Origin: Nevskia sp964451925
Lineage (GTDB): Bacteria > Pseudomonadota > Gammaproteobacteria > Nevskiales > Nevskiaceae
Assembly (NCBI GenBank): GCA_964451925.1
Contig: CAYVKA010000021.1
Location: 1-64,000, forward strand
DNA length: 64,000 nt
Reading direction: 5' to 3'
Positions 55,670 to 63,627 of the stretch are shown in pieces (the first letter of the stretch is position 1; each line of letters opens with the position of its first letter). The notes beneath the pieces were generated by a model. That model had not been told where the DNA came from and did no database searches. It was given only the letters and a program-made list of their open reading frames with translations. The position numbers and the translations under genes are program-made.

Positions 55670-56539
55670 ATGAGCACCGCAACGCCGCCGAGTTCGTCCA
55701 GCATCTGCGTGCGCCAGCCCGCGTTCGACTTCGGCCCCGGCTTCCCGCGCTGGTGGCACAGCGGTGAGCCCTGGCTGAGCCACTACTGGAACAGCTTCTC
55801 CATGCTGTTTCCGCTGGGCGAGCGCCACACCGTGGATATCGCGCGCGCCTGCCTGGAACGGCTGGACGCGGCGCAGCAGCCGGCGCTGCGGGCGGACACG
55901 CTCGCCTTCATCGGCCAGGAGGCGGCGCACCGCCGCGCCCACATCGAGTACAACCGCGTCCTGGAAACGCAAGGCTACCGCAACAGCGTCGAGCCGCTGC
56001 TGGCCTGGCAGCTGGGGCAGGCGCGGCGCCGCTCGCTGCGCACGCAGCTGGCGATGGGCGCCGCGTTCGAGCACTGGACCGCGACCATCGCCGAGCTGCA
56101 CCTGTCCACCCCGGCGCGCACCAGCGGCATGGCGGAGCTGCCGCGCCAGGTATGGGAGTGGCACGGCGCCGAGGAGACCGAGCACAAGAGCGTGCTGTTC
56201 GACCTGTACCGCTGGAGCGGCGGCGGCTACGGGCTGCGCTGCGCCGCCTTCGTCTTCATGACGCTGCTGCTGTTCTTCAACGTCTCCTGGCAGCAGGCGG
56301 CGATGCTGCGCCGGGATGGCGTGCTGTTGCGCCTCCACACCTGGCGGGTGGCGCTGGGCGACTGGTTCGGCCGCGGCGGCGCCGCCTGGCATCACCTGCC
56401 GCGCATGGCCGCGTACCTGCGGCCGGGGTTCCATCCCGCCCGGCACGACAGCCGCGCGCTGGTCGAGGACTGGATCAGCCGCTCCGCCGGGCAGTATCGC
56501 CTGGTGCGCGGCAACGCCGACGGCGCCGGCAGCGCATGA
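55670..56539 (+). CDS. Predicted metal-dependent hydrolase (PF10118 family)
   Basis: 289 aa. Two metal-binding helices are visible: FIGQEAAHRRAHIEYN (E84, H87, H91) and EWHGAEETEHKSVLFD (E168-E169, H172), as in PF10118, whose fold resembles di-iron ferritin-like proteins. A hydrophobic segment (CAAFVFMTLLLFFNVSW) suggests membrane association. The ATG is preceded by GGAGA. It overlaps the next gene by 4 nt (ATGA). The substrate is unknown. Confidence 0.85.
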   Translation: MSTATPPSSSSICVRQPAFDFGPGFPRWWHSGEPWLSHYWNSFSMLFPLGERHTVDIARACLERLDAAQQPALRADTLAFIGQEAAHRRAHIEYNRVLETQGYRNSVEPLLAWQLGQARRRSLRTQLAMGAAFEHWTATIAELHLSTPARTSGMAELPRQVWEWHGAEETEHKSVLFDLYRWSGGGYGLRCAAFVFMTLLLFFNVSWQQAAMLRRDGVLLRLHTWRVALGDWFGRGGAAWHHLPRMAAYLRPGFHPARHDSRALVEDWISRSAGQYRLVRGNADGAGSA

Positions 56540-57390
56540 GCGCCGCGCCGTTGCAATCGCGCGAGATCCAGGTCAACGGCCTGCGCACGCCGCTGCTGGA
56601 AGGCATGCCGGCCGGCGCCGACCCGGCGCAGGCGGTGGTGTGCGTGCACGGCAACCCCGGCTCCGCGCGCGACTGGCAGGATCTGGCGCAGGACATCGCC
56701 GGCTTCAGCCGCGTGGTGGCACTGGACATGCCCGGCTTCGGCCAGGCCGACAAGCCGCGCGCATTCGACTACAGCGTGGAGGGCTACGCCGCGCACCTGG
56801 GCGCGGCGCTCGAGACCCTGGGCGTGCGGCGGGCGCATCTGCTGCTGCACGACTTCGGCGGACCCTGGGGCCTGGCCTGGTGCGCGGCGCATCCGCAGGC
56901 CACGGCCAGCCTGACGCTGTTCGACACCGGTTATCTGCCCGGCTACCGCTGGCACTACCTGGCGCGCATCTGGCGCACGCCGCTGATCGGCGAACTGTTC
57001 CAGGCCATCTCCACGCGCGGCGCCTTCCACCGTCTGCTGCAGCTGGGCAATCCGCGCGGCCTGCCGCGGGCTTTCGTCGACCAGATGTACGACCACTACG
57101 ACGCCGGCACCCGCCGCGCCGTGCTGCGCCTGTACCGCGCCACCGGCGACGTCACCGGCCTGTCGCGGCAGATGCTGCCGGCGCTGGCGGACCTGCGCTG
57201 CCCGGTGCTGGTGATCTGGGGCCGGCACGATCCCTACATCGGCGCCGGCTACGCCGAGCGCCAGCGCGAAGCGTTTCCCGGCGCCGAAGTCCATGTGCTG
57301 GAGGACAGCGGCCACTGGCCGTTCGTCGATAACCCGGAAGCGGTGCGGGCGCTGCTGCTGCCGCGCCTGCGCCAGTACTGTTCGGGCTGA
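56536..57390 (+). CDS. Alpha/beta hydrolase, haloalkane dehalogenase/epoxide hydrolase type (Asp nucleophile)
   Basis: 284 aa. HGNPGSARDW gives the oxyanion hole, the nucleophile elbow is LLLHDFGGPWGL (D106 instead of Ser), VIWGRHDPYI carries the acid and DSGHWPFV the histidine. An aspartate elbow implies a covalent alkyl-enzyme intermediate, as in epoxide hydrolases and dehalogenases. The start is fixed by the 4-nt overlap with the upstream gene. The physiological substrate is probably a hydrophobic epoxide or ester, which is inference. Confidence 0.88.
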   Translation: MSAAPLQSREIQVNGLRTPLLEGMPAGADPAQAVVCVHGNPGSARDWQDLAQDIAGFSRVVALDMPGFGQADKPRAFDYSVEGYAAHLGAALETLGVRRAHLLLHDFGGPWGLAWCAAHPQATASLTLFDTGYLPGYRWHYLARIWRTPLIGELFQAISTRGAFHRLLQLGNPRGLPRAFVDQMYDHYDAGTRRAVLRLYRATGDVTGLSRQMLPALADLRCPVLVIWGRHDPYIGAGYAERQREAFPGAEVHVLEDSGHWPFVDNPEAVRALLLPRLRQYCSG

Positions 57391-57502
57391 ACCGGGCAAG
57401 CCCAAACTTTGGTTCAGGGACAGGCCGCGCGCCGACCCGTAAGGTGGACACTGCGAGCACGGCGGACAGCCGGCCGCCGGCGGGGGCGCCGGAGACAGCA
57501 AG

Positions 57503-59683
57503 ATGCGGTATCGGTGGCTCTGCGCGGCAGCGCTGGGCATGCTCGCCGGAAGTCCGGCGCAGGCCTGGGACTTTGAAGCGGGCGAGATTTCGGGCAGCCT
57601 GAAAAGCGGCCTGTCTTACGGCATGGCGGTGCGCACCGAGGCGGCCGACCCGCGCCTGATCGGCAAGCTGGACCTCAACCCCAACGTCTGCGGCCCGAAC
57701 GACTGCATTTCCTTCACCGGCGACGCCTCGCAGAACGACAAGCTGGTGCGCGCCCGCGGCGCCTTTCTCGGCATCGACAAGGACCACGGCGACCTCAACT
57801 ATTCGCAATGGAACGTGGTGGCGGCGCTGTCCCGGTTGAGCGAGGACCTGTCGCTGGGCTGGCACGGCTTCGGCCTGCGTGTCGGCGGCTTCTACTTCTA
57901 CGACGCGGTCAACGCCAACAAGGACGACCGCCACCCGGACACCACCTTCCAGCCGCCGCGCAGCGCGCGGCCGGACGCGATCCGGCAGCAGCTCGGCAAC
58001 GACCTGGTACTGCGCGAGGCGCTGATCGACGGCCGCTTCAGCGTGCTGGGCCATGACGTCTCCGCCGCGATCGGTTACCAGCACATCCGCTGGGGCGAGT
58101 CGACCTACATCGCCCTCAACAGCCTCAACCAGATCAATCCGCCGAGCCAGGTGCTGCTGCACCAGCCGGGCACGCCGATCAGCGATGTTTTCCAGCCCAC
58201 GCCGGCGCTGCTGCTCAGCACCCATCTGAACGACGCGCTGTCGGTCGACCTGGTCTACGAACTGGGCTGGGTGCCGGCGCAGGCCGATCCCGACGGCGCC
58301 TTCTACTCGGCGTGGAATTTCTTCGGCGCGGACTATTTCATGCTCGGACCGGGACAGTTCCATGACGATCCGCGCGGCCAGGCGAAGCTGCCGCCGCCGG
58401 GCAACGAGATTTCGGATTCCTCCGCCACCGCGCCGATGCTGGACCGGAAATACGCCTACCCCCACGCGGCGGACCAGGCCGGCCTGCGCCTGAACTGGTA
58501 TGTGGAGGATCTCAACGGCGGCACCGAGCTGAGCTTCTACGCCCTCAACTATCACAGCCAGCTGCCGTACCTGAGCGTCATCGCCAGCGACGAGTCCTGC
58601 ATGCGCAATGCCAAGGGCTTTGTCGACGCCTTCTTCCTGTGCAACGGCTTCATCGGCCTCAACCCCGCCACCGGCAAGGAGCCGTTGCCGATGGACACGC
58701 TCAGGGTGTTCACCGACTACCCCGAGAACATCCAGATGCTGGGCCTGAGCTTCAACACCAGCCTGGGCAAGTGGTCCCTGGCCGGCGAGTACTCGATCCG
58801 CCCGGACCTGCCGCTGCAGGTCTCCGGCGTGGACCTGATCTATGCCGGGCTGCAGCCATCGTTCCCGCGCCAGGACATCACCATCGGCCTCAATCCGCAG
58901 ACGCTGGCGCAGACCATCGCCTCGCTCGGCAGCATCGCCGGGCAGATCACCACCGGCAACCCGGCGCAGCTGTTTCAGGACGGCGCCACCTTCCTGCGCA
59001 ACCTGCCCACCGTGGTCGGCGTCACCGCGCAGGGCGTGACCATTCCGGCCTCGCACACCTTCTTCCCCGACTATCTGGAAGCCTTCCGCGGCGTCGCGGT
59101 GCAGCCGCACCAGGTGATCCGCGGCTATCAGCGCTTCGTCGTCGACCAGATGGACCTCACCGCGATCCGCGCCCTCGGCCGCAGCGAGAACCCGTTTGGC
59201 GCCAACCAGGCACTGCTGATCGGCGAGCTCGGTTTCACCCATGTGTGGAACATGCCCGCGCGCAGCCGCCTGCAGCTCGAAGGCGGCGACGCCAACGATA
59301 CCCACGCCAGTCCCGGCGCGGACGGCACCGGCAGCGGCGGCACGCCCAACACCGAGCGCGACAACCCGACCCAGCAGACCCACGGCTTCGCCTCGGCCTT
59401 TTCCTGGGGCTACCGCGTCACCGCCCAGCTCGACTACGACGAGGCCCTGTGGGGTCTCGGTTTCAAGCCCTCGATCACCTGGGGACAGGACGTTTCCGGC
59501 ATCGCCCCGGTGCCGATCCAGAATTTCGTCGCCGGCAGCAAGTTCTACGTCGTCGGCAGCGCGGTCGAATACGGCAGCCACTGGACCGGGCAGCTGTACT
59601 ACCAGGGCTCCACCGGCGGCGGCACCGTCAACTCGCAGCGCGATCGCGACACCATCGGCCTCAACCTCAGCTACGGCTTCTGA
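57503..59683 (+). CDS. DUF1302 family outer-envelope protein
   Basis: 726 aa. The signal peptide is MRYRWLCAAALGMLAGSPAQAW, then GEISGSLKSGLSYGMAVRTEAADPRLIG, a DUF1302 opening. The body shows repeated beta-strand pairs and ends GLNLSYGF, a C-terminal aromatic of the kind recognised by the BAM complex, so a beta-barrel is likely. Such proteins are often encoded next to DUF1329 and lipid- or hydrocarbon-use genes; their role is not established. GGAGA precedes the ATG. Confidence 0.92.
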   Translation: MRYRWLCAAALGMLAGSPAQAWDFEAGEISGSLKSGLSYGMAVRTEAADPRLIGKLDLNPNVCGPNDCISFTGDASQNDKLVRARGAFLGIDKDHGDLNYSQWNVVAALSRLSEDLSLGWHGFGLRVGGFYFYDAVNANKDDRHPDTTFQPPRSARPDAIRQQLGNDLVLREALIDGRFSVLGHDVSAAIGYQHIRWGESTYIALNSLNQINPPSQVLLHQPGTPISDVFQPTPALLLSTHLNDALSVDLVYELGWVPAQADPDGAFYSAWNFFGADYFMLGPGQFHDDPRGQAKLPPPGNEISDSSATAPMLDRKYAYPHAADQAGLRLNWYVEDLNGGTELSFYALNYHSQLPYLSVIASDESCMRNAKGFVDAFFLCNGFIGLNPATGKEPLPMDTLRVFTDYPENIQMLGLSFNTSLGKWSLAGEYSIRPDLPLQVSGVDLIYAGLQPSFPRQDITIGLNPQTLAQTIASLGSIAGQITTGNPAQLFQDGATFLRNLPTVVGVTAQGVTIPASHTFFPDYLEAFRGVAVQPHQVIRGYQRFVVDQMDLTAIRALGRSENPFGANQALLIGELGFTHVWNMPARSRLQLEGGDANDTHASPGADGTGSGGTPNTERDNPTQQTHGFASAFSWGYRVTAQLDYDEALWGLGFKPSITWGQDVSGIAPVPIQNFVAGSKFYVVGSAVEYGSHWTGQLYYQGSTGGGTVNSQRDRDTIGLNLSYGF

Positions 59684-59724
59684 ACCATGCCCCGACCATC
59701 CCGCCAACACGGAACCCCACGGTG

Positions 59725-61266
59725 ATGCGCGCAACCCGCTTGACGCTGGCGCTGGCCCTTTTGGCGGCGGCCACAGCCACCGGCGCCCGGGCCACGGGCA
59801 CGCCGGACGAGCTTGCCCGGCTCGGCAAGGAGCTGACTCCGGTGGGCGCGATCGCCGCCGGCAACGCCGACGGCACCATCCCGCCCTGGACCGGCGCCGC
59901 AAATTTCGACGAGGTGGTGCGCAGGCAGTCGCCGCAGAGCCTGGAAGCGCTGCGCCAGCGCTTCGAGGAGCTGCGGGCCAAGGACCCCGGCAGCTTCGAA
60001 CAGCTGCTGAACAGCCTCGATGGCCTGAGCGTGGCGCGCTACCCCGAGGTCAGCGCGCAGCTCGAACGCATCGAAGCGCAGCTGCCGCCCGACACGCGCA
60101 GCCTGTCCGCGGCGATGCGCCGCGAAATGGGCGGCGGCGGCGCCGAGGAGAAGCCGCTGTTCGTCATCAGCCGCGACAACGCGCCGCGCTATGCCGCCCA
60201 CCTCAGCGACGGCCAGAAAGCGATGTTCGCGCGCTACCCGGACTACCGCATGGTGGTCTATCCCCCGCTGCGCAGCGCCTTCTTCCCCGACGCCATCTAC
60301 AAGGCCACCGCCAGGAACGCCGCCAGCGCGCAGCTGCAGGGCACGGACGAGGTGGACGGCGCGGTGCTGGGCTTTCCCTTCCCCATCCCCAAGAGCGGCG
60401 CCGAGGTGATCTGGAACCACAAGATGGCGTACCGCGGCGCCGGCCTGCGGCGCTACAACAACCAGGCCATCGTGCGGCAGGACGGCTCCTACTACATCAC
60501 CAAGCTGATCGAAGACCTCAAGTTCAAGTACGCCAACATCGGCGAGGACAACAAGGGCAGCCGCATCCTGTTCTACTACCTGAGCGAAACCCTGTCGCCG
60601 CCGCGCCTGGCGCGGCAGCTGACGCTGGTGCACGAAAGCGCCGGCACCAAGGGCGTCGGCCGCGACGCTTGGCTGTACAACCCCGGCCTGGGCCGCGTCA
60701 ATCGCGCGCCCGACGTGGGCTACGACAATCCCACGCTGGGCACCGACGGCGAGCAGTTCAACGACCAGATCGACATGTACAACGGCGCCCTCGACCGCTA
60801 CGACTGGAAGCTCCTCGGCCGCCGCGAACTGTACATTCCCTACAACTCCTTCTTCCTGATCTCGCCGCTGGTCAAATACAAGGACATCATCCGCCCCGGC
60901 CACATCAACCAGAACCTGCTGCGCTACGAGCTGCACCGCGTCTGGGTGGTCGAGGCCACGCTGCGCCAGGGGCAGAGCCACCAGTTCAAGCGCCGTGTGT
61001 TCTACGTCGACGAGGACGGCTGGGCCATCTCCTCGGTGGACTGCTACGACAACCACGACCAGCTGTGGAAGGTGCAGGAGTCCGAGCTGCTGACGGTGCC
61101 GTTCATCCCCACCCTGACCGGCGTGGCCGAAGTGATCTACGACCTGCAGAGCGGACGCTACTTCGTCACCGCGCTGCAGAACGAGGACCACTTCGTGGAT
61201 TTCACCATCCAGTTCAGGGACGACTACTTTTCACCAGCCGATCTGGAGCGGCGCCCGAAGCGCTAA
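59725..61266 (+). CDS. DUF1329 family periplasmic/envelope protein
   Basis: 513 aa. The signal peptide is MRATRLTLALALLAAATATGARA, then ELTPVGAIAAGNADGTIPPWTGA, the DUF1329 opening. Core segments include VIWNHKMAYRGAGLRRYNNQA, YLSETLSPPRLARQLTLVHESA and IPYNSFFLISPLVKYKDIIRPGHINQNLLRYELHRVWVVEATLR. The family is LolA/LolB-like in predicted fold, so lipid or hydrophobe binding is plausible. A GTG one codon upstream is an alternative start. It is 41 nt after DUF1302, one operon. Confidence 0.92.
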   Translation: MRATRLTLALALLAAATATGARATGTPDELARLGKELTPVGAIAAGNADGTIPPWTGAANFDEVVRRQSPQSLEALRQRFEELRAKDPGSFEQLLNSLDGLSVARYPEVSAQLERIEAQLPPDTRSLSAAMRREMGGGGAEEKPLFVISRDNAPRYAAHLSDGQKAMFARYPDYRMVVYPPLRSAFFPDAIYKATARNAASAQLQGTDEVDGAVLGFPFPIPKSGAEVIWNHKMAYRGAGLRRYNNQAIVRQDGSYYITKLIEDLKFKYANIGEDNKGSRILFYYLSETLSPPRLARQLTLVHESAGTKGVGRDAWLYNPGLGRVNRAPDVGYDNPTLGTDGEQFNDQIDMYNGALDRYDWKLLGRRELYIPYNSFFLISPLVKYKDIIRPGHINQNLLRYELHRVWVVEATLRQGQSHQFKRRVFYVDEDGWAISSVDCYDNHDQLWKVQESELLTVPFIPTLTGVAEVIYDLQSGRYFVTALQNEDHFVDFTIQFRDDYFSPADLERRPKR

Positions 61267-61318
61267 CAGCTGAGGGAGCCACGCATGAACCCCAGGCCCT
61301 GCCGCCGGGATCACAAAC

Positions 61319-61335
61319 TTGGCATGTCATTTGCT
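61319..61335 (+). promoter_or_regulatory. Sigma-54-like promoter
   Basis: TTGGCATG-TCAT-TTGCT: GG at 61321-61322 (-24) and GC at 61333-61334 (-12) with exact sigma-54 spacing. Only one core base differs from TTGGCACG-N4-TTGCT. Transcription would begin near 61346. No coding sequence lies between here and the ompA gene. Confidence 0.55.
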
Positions 61336-61345
61336 GGCTTTAGCC

Positions 61346-61455
61346 TGCACACTGCTACTGCCGTATCAATCGCCTTGGCACCCACAGACGGGCGCTGAGG
61401 CATGAACCGACAAAGGCGTCGGTCCCGGGTATTCCCGCGGACCGACGCCTTTTTT
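61346..61455 (+). ncRNA. Candidate small RNA or ompA leader (about 110 nt)
   Basis: The interval from the predicted sigma-54 start point to the strong intrinsic terminator contains no open reading frame of note. It could be a free-standing small RNA or a leader that ends early before the OmpA-family gene. The start point is inferred from the promoter, not seen. Confidence 0.4.
61412..61455 (+). terminator. Strong intrinsic terminator
   Basis: AAAGGCGTCGGTCC pairs perfectly with GGACCGACGCCTTT (14 bp, 13-nt loop), and T residues continue to 61455. It ends either the DUF1302-DUF1329 transcript or a short RNA from the sigma-54-like promoter. Confidence 0.85.
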
Positions 61456-61517
61456 CGTTCTTGATGCCCGGCACTGGCCCGGTGCGCCTGTGGTCACTGA
61501 AAAAAGGGAAGAACAAC

Positions 61518-62768
61518 ATGCGTAGGATATTCCTGGCTGGTGCGCTGCTCATGGGAGGCGTCGCCAGCGCGCAGGATGCTCCGGCCGTGCCGCTGCCCCT
61601 GGACACGCCCCCGATCAACAACCAGGGCGCGCCGACCACTTCCCACGTCCCGCCGACCACCGATACGCAGGTGCCGCTGCCGCCGCCTTCGACGCCGCAG
61701 CCCAGGAGCTATGTGCGCGGAGGATCGAGCCTGACCGACGACCAGGCCAGCGACGCGCACACCGACCAGCCGTACTACGGCGAACACGAATACCTCAGCT
61801 TCCTCGGCAGCTACCTGATTCCGGACGGCCGCCGCGACACCACGCGGCATGGCGCCGGCATGTCGCTGATCTACGGCCACCTGTTCACCGAGCATCTTTC
61901 GCTCGAGGTCAATCCCGCCATCTCGGTATTCAACACCGGCCAGAACAAGGGCACCGACTTCTACCAGTACGGCGGCACCATCGACCTCGCCTACTCCTTC
62001 ACCAGCCGCATGGACGCCACCATCAGCCCGTTCGTGCTGGCGGGCATCGGCGGCAACTACGAGGACGTGCAGCCGGAGTCCGGCAAGAAGGGCACGTTCG
62101 ACGCGGACGCGGGGCTGGGCCTGGTCACCAAGCCCTTGCTGTACGGCATCAAGCTGCGCGCCGAGGGACGCTACCTCTACGATTTCTACAACGAATTCCG
62201 CGGCTCCGGGTTCCACGACTACCGCGCTTCGGTGGGTATCGAGATTCCGCTGGGGCGCGTGCTCCACACCGTTACGGTCGAGCCGCGGCCGGTGGAGATG
62301 GTGCAGGTGGAGCCGCGGCCGTGGATCGATTCCGACGGCGACGGCGTGGATGACGAACACGACAAGTGCCCCGGCACCCCCAAGGGATTCAAGGTCGATT
62401 CCGACGGCTGCATCATCCCGGGGCAGACCATCGTGCTGCGCGGGGTCACGTTCGAGTTCAACAAGGACCGCCTGCAACCGAATGCCCGCGCGGTACTGGA
62501 CGGCATCGTACCGGCCTTCACCGGCCAGCCGACGCTGCGGGTCGAGATCGCCGGCCATACCGACAGCATCGGCAGCGCGGCCTACAACCAGGGCCTGTCG
62601 CAGCGCCGCGCCGAAGCGGTGCGCGCCTACCTGATCAGCCAGGGCGGCAAGCCGGAGCAGATCAGCGCCAAGGGATACGGCAAATCCCAGCTGCTGATCA
62701 ATCCCGAGAGGAATTCCGACGACCGCGAGCTGAATCGCCGCGTTGAATTCAGGGTGCTGGACAAGTAG
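61518..62768 (+). CDS. OmpA-family outer membrane protein with calcium-binding TSP3-type repeat
   Basis: 416 aa. Signal peptide RRIFLAGALLMGGVASA, a Pro-rich segment, an eight-strand barrel-like domain (about 90-265), then a TSP3-type DSDGDGVDDEHDKCPGTPKG. The OmpA C-terminal peptidoglycan-binding domain has VEIAGHTDSIGSAAYNQGLSQRRAEAVRAYL. It links the outer membrane to the cell wall. AAGGGAAG precedes the ATG. It lies just after the strong terminator, so it needs its own or a read-through promoter. Confidence 0.94.
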   Translation: MRRIFLAGALLMGGVASAQDAPAVPLPLDTPPINNQGAPTTSHVPPTTDTQVPLPPPSTPQPRSYVRGGSSLTDDQASDAHTDQPYYGEHEYLSFLGSYLIPDGRRDTTRHGAGMSLIYGHLFTEHLSLEVNPAISVFNTGQNKGTDFYQYGGTIDLAYSFTSRMDATISPFVLAGIGGNYEDVQPESGKKGTFDADAGLGLVTKPLLYGIKLRAEGRYLYDFYNEFRGSGFHDYRASVGIEIPLGRVLHTVTVEPRPVEMVQVEPRPWIDSDGDGVDDEHDKCPGTPKGFKVDSDGCIIPGQTIVLRGVTFEFNKDRLQPNARAVLDGIVPAFTGQPTLRVEIAGHTDSIGSAAYNQGLSQRRAEAVRAYLISQGGKPEQISAKGYGKSQLLINPERNSDDRELNRRVEFRVLDK

Positions 62769-62797
62769 CCGCAGGATCACCAAGGGAAATACCGCAG

Positions 62798-63559
62798 ATG
62801 AAGCCCCCATACGTCACCAAGCCTTCCACGCTGCTGGGCCTTGCCATGCTGGCGGCTGTCGCGGCATGCGCCGCCCTGACCGGCTGTGCCGACAGCAATC
62901 CCCCCGGCACGAACACCAGCACCAGCAGCGGCGGCAGCGGTGGCAGTGGCAGTGGCGGCAGCGGCGGTAGCGGCGGTAGCGGGAGCAGCGGTGGCGGCAG
63001 CTGCAAGCCCGGCACCACGGGTTGCCAGACCATCATCGAATGCCCCACCGGAACGGTGTTCAAGCCCTTCGTCAACGCCTCGTCCACCGACACCACCTTC
63101 GTCGCCACCTCCGCCGACAACGGCCTCTGCCTGGGCTGCTCGGTATCCAGCACCGGCAACGTGGTCGATCCCTCCACCAGCGAGCCGGCGACGATCTCCA
63201 TCCCGCTGGGCCTGATCAACGGCGATGCCTCGATTACCGTCAAGGACACGAGCACCACCTATCCGGCCGGCGACAAGGTGGGCTTCATCGTTTCGGTGCC
63301 CGGTGCCACGCTGCTGAATCTCGCGGTTCTGCAGCCGGTGACGGTGACCTCCATCAACAACGGCACGGACGGCACCTCGGCCGGCAGCACCCGGCCGCTG
63401 GCGCTGGATCTGCTCAGCCTGCTGGCCAACAGCGGGCAGACGGTCGCCACCGTTACCAGCACCACGCCGTTCGATGCGGTGCGCATCGACGTTGCCGGCC
63501 TGGCCAACGTGCTCACCCGGATCGACGTCTACGCCGCCGGGGCCTGCGTCACGCCCTGA
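62798..63559 (+). CDS. Lipoprotein with Gly/Ser linker, unknown function
   Basis: 253 aa. A signal peptide ends in a lipobox (AALTGCADS), followed by a low-complexity Gly/Ser linker (residues ~40-70) and a Cys-containing head (CKPGTTGCQTIIECPTG). The C-terminal 150 residues are Thr/Ser/Val-rich and look like a beta-sandwich. No family recognised. It is 29 nt downstream of the OmpA-family gene, so the two are probably co-transcribed. Confidence 0.75.
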   Translation: MKPPYVTKPSTLLGLAMLAAVAACAALTGCADSNPPGTNTSTSSGGSGGSGSGGSGGSGGSGSSGGGSCKPGTTGCQTIIECPTGTVFKPFVNASSTDTTFVATSADNGLCLGCSVSSTGNVVDPSTSEPATISIPLGLINGDASITVKDTSTTYPAGDKVGFIVSVPGATLLNLAVLQPVTVTSINNGTDGTSAGSTRPLALDLLSLLANSGQTVATVTSTTPFDAVRIDVAGLANVLTRIDVYAAGACVTP

Positions 63560-63581
63560 GCATGGACCCACGCGCCCGCAG

Positions 63582-63613
63582 GCTCTCCCGCCACGATCGA
63601 CCGGCGGGAGAGC
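63582..63613. terminator. Bidirectional hairpin between convergent genes
   Basis: GCTCTCCCGCC (63582-63592) and GGCGGGAGAGC (63603-63613) pair perfectly (11 bp, 10-nt loop) in the 68-nt gap between two convergent genes. No long T-run follows in either direction. Confidence 0.55.
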
Positions 63614-63627
63614 GCGCTTGCGGCGCG

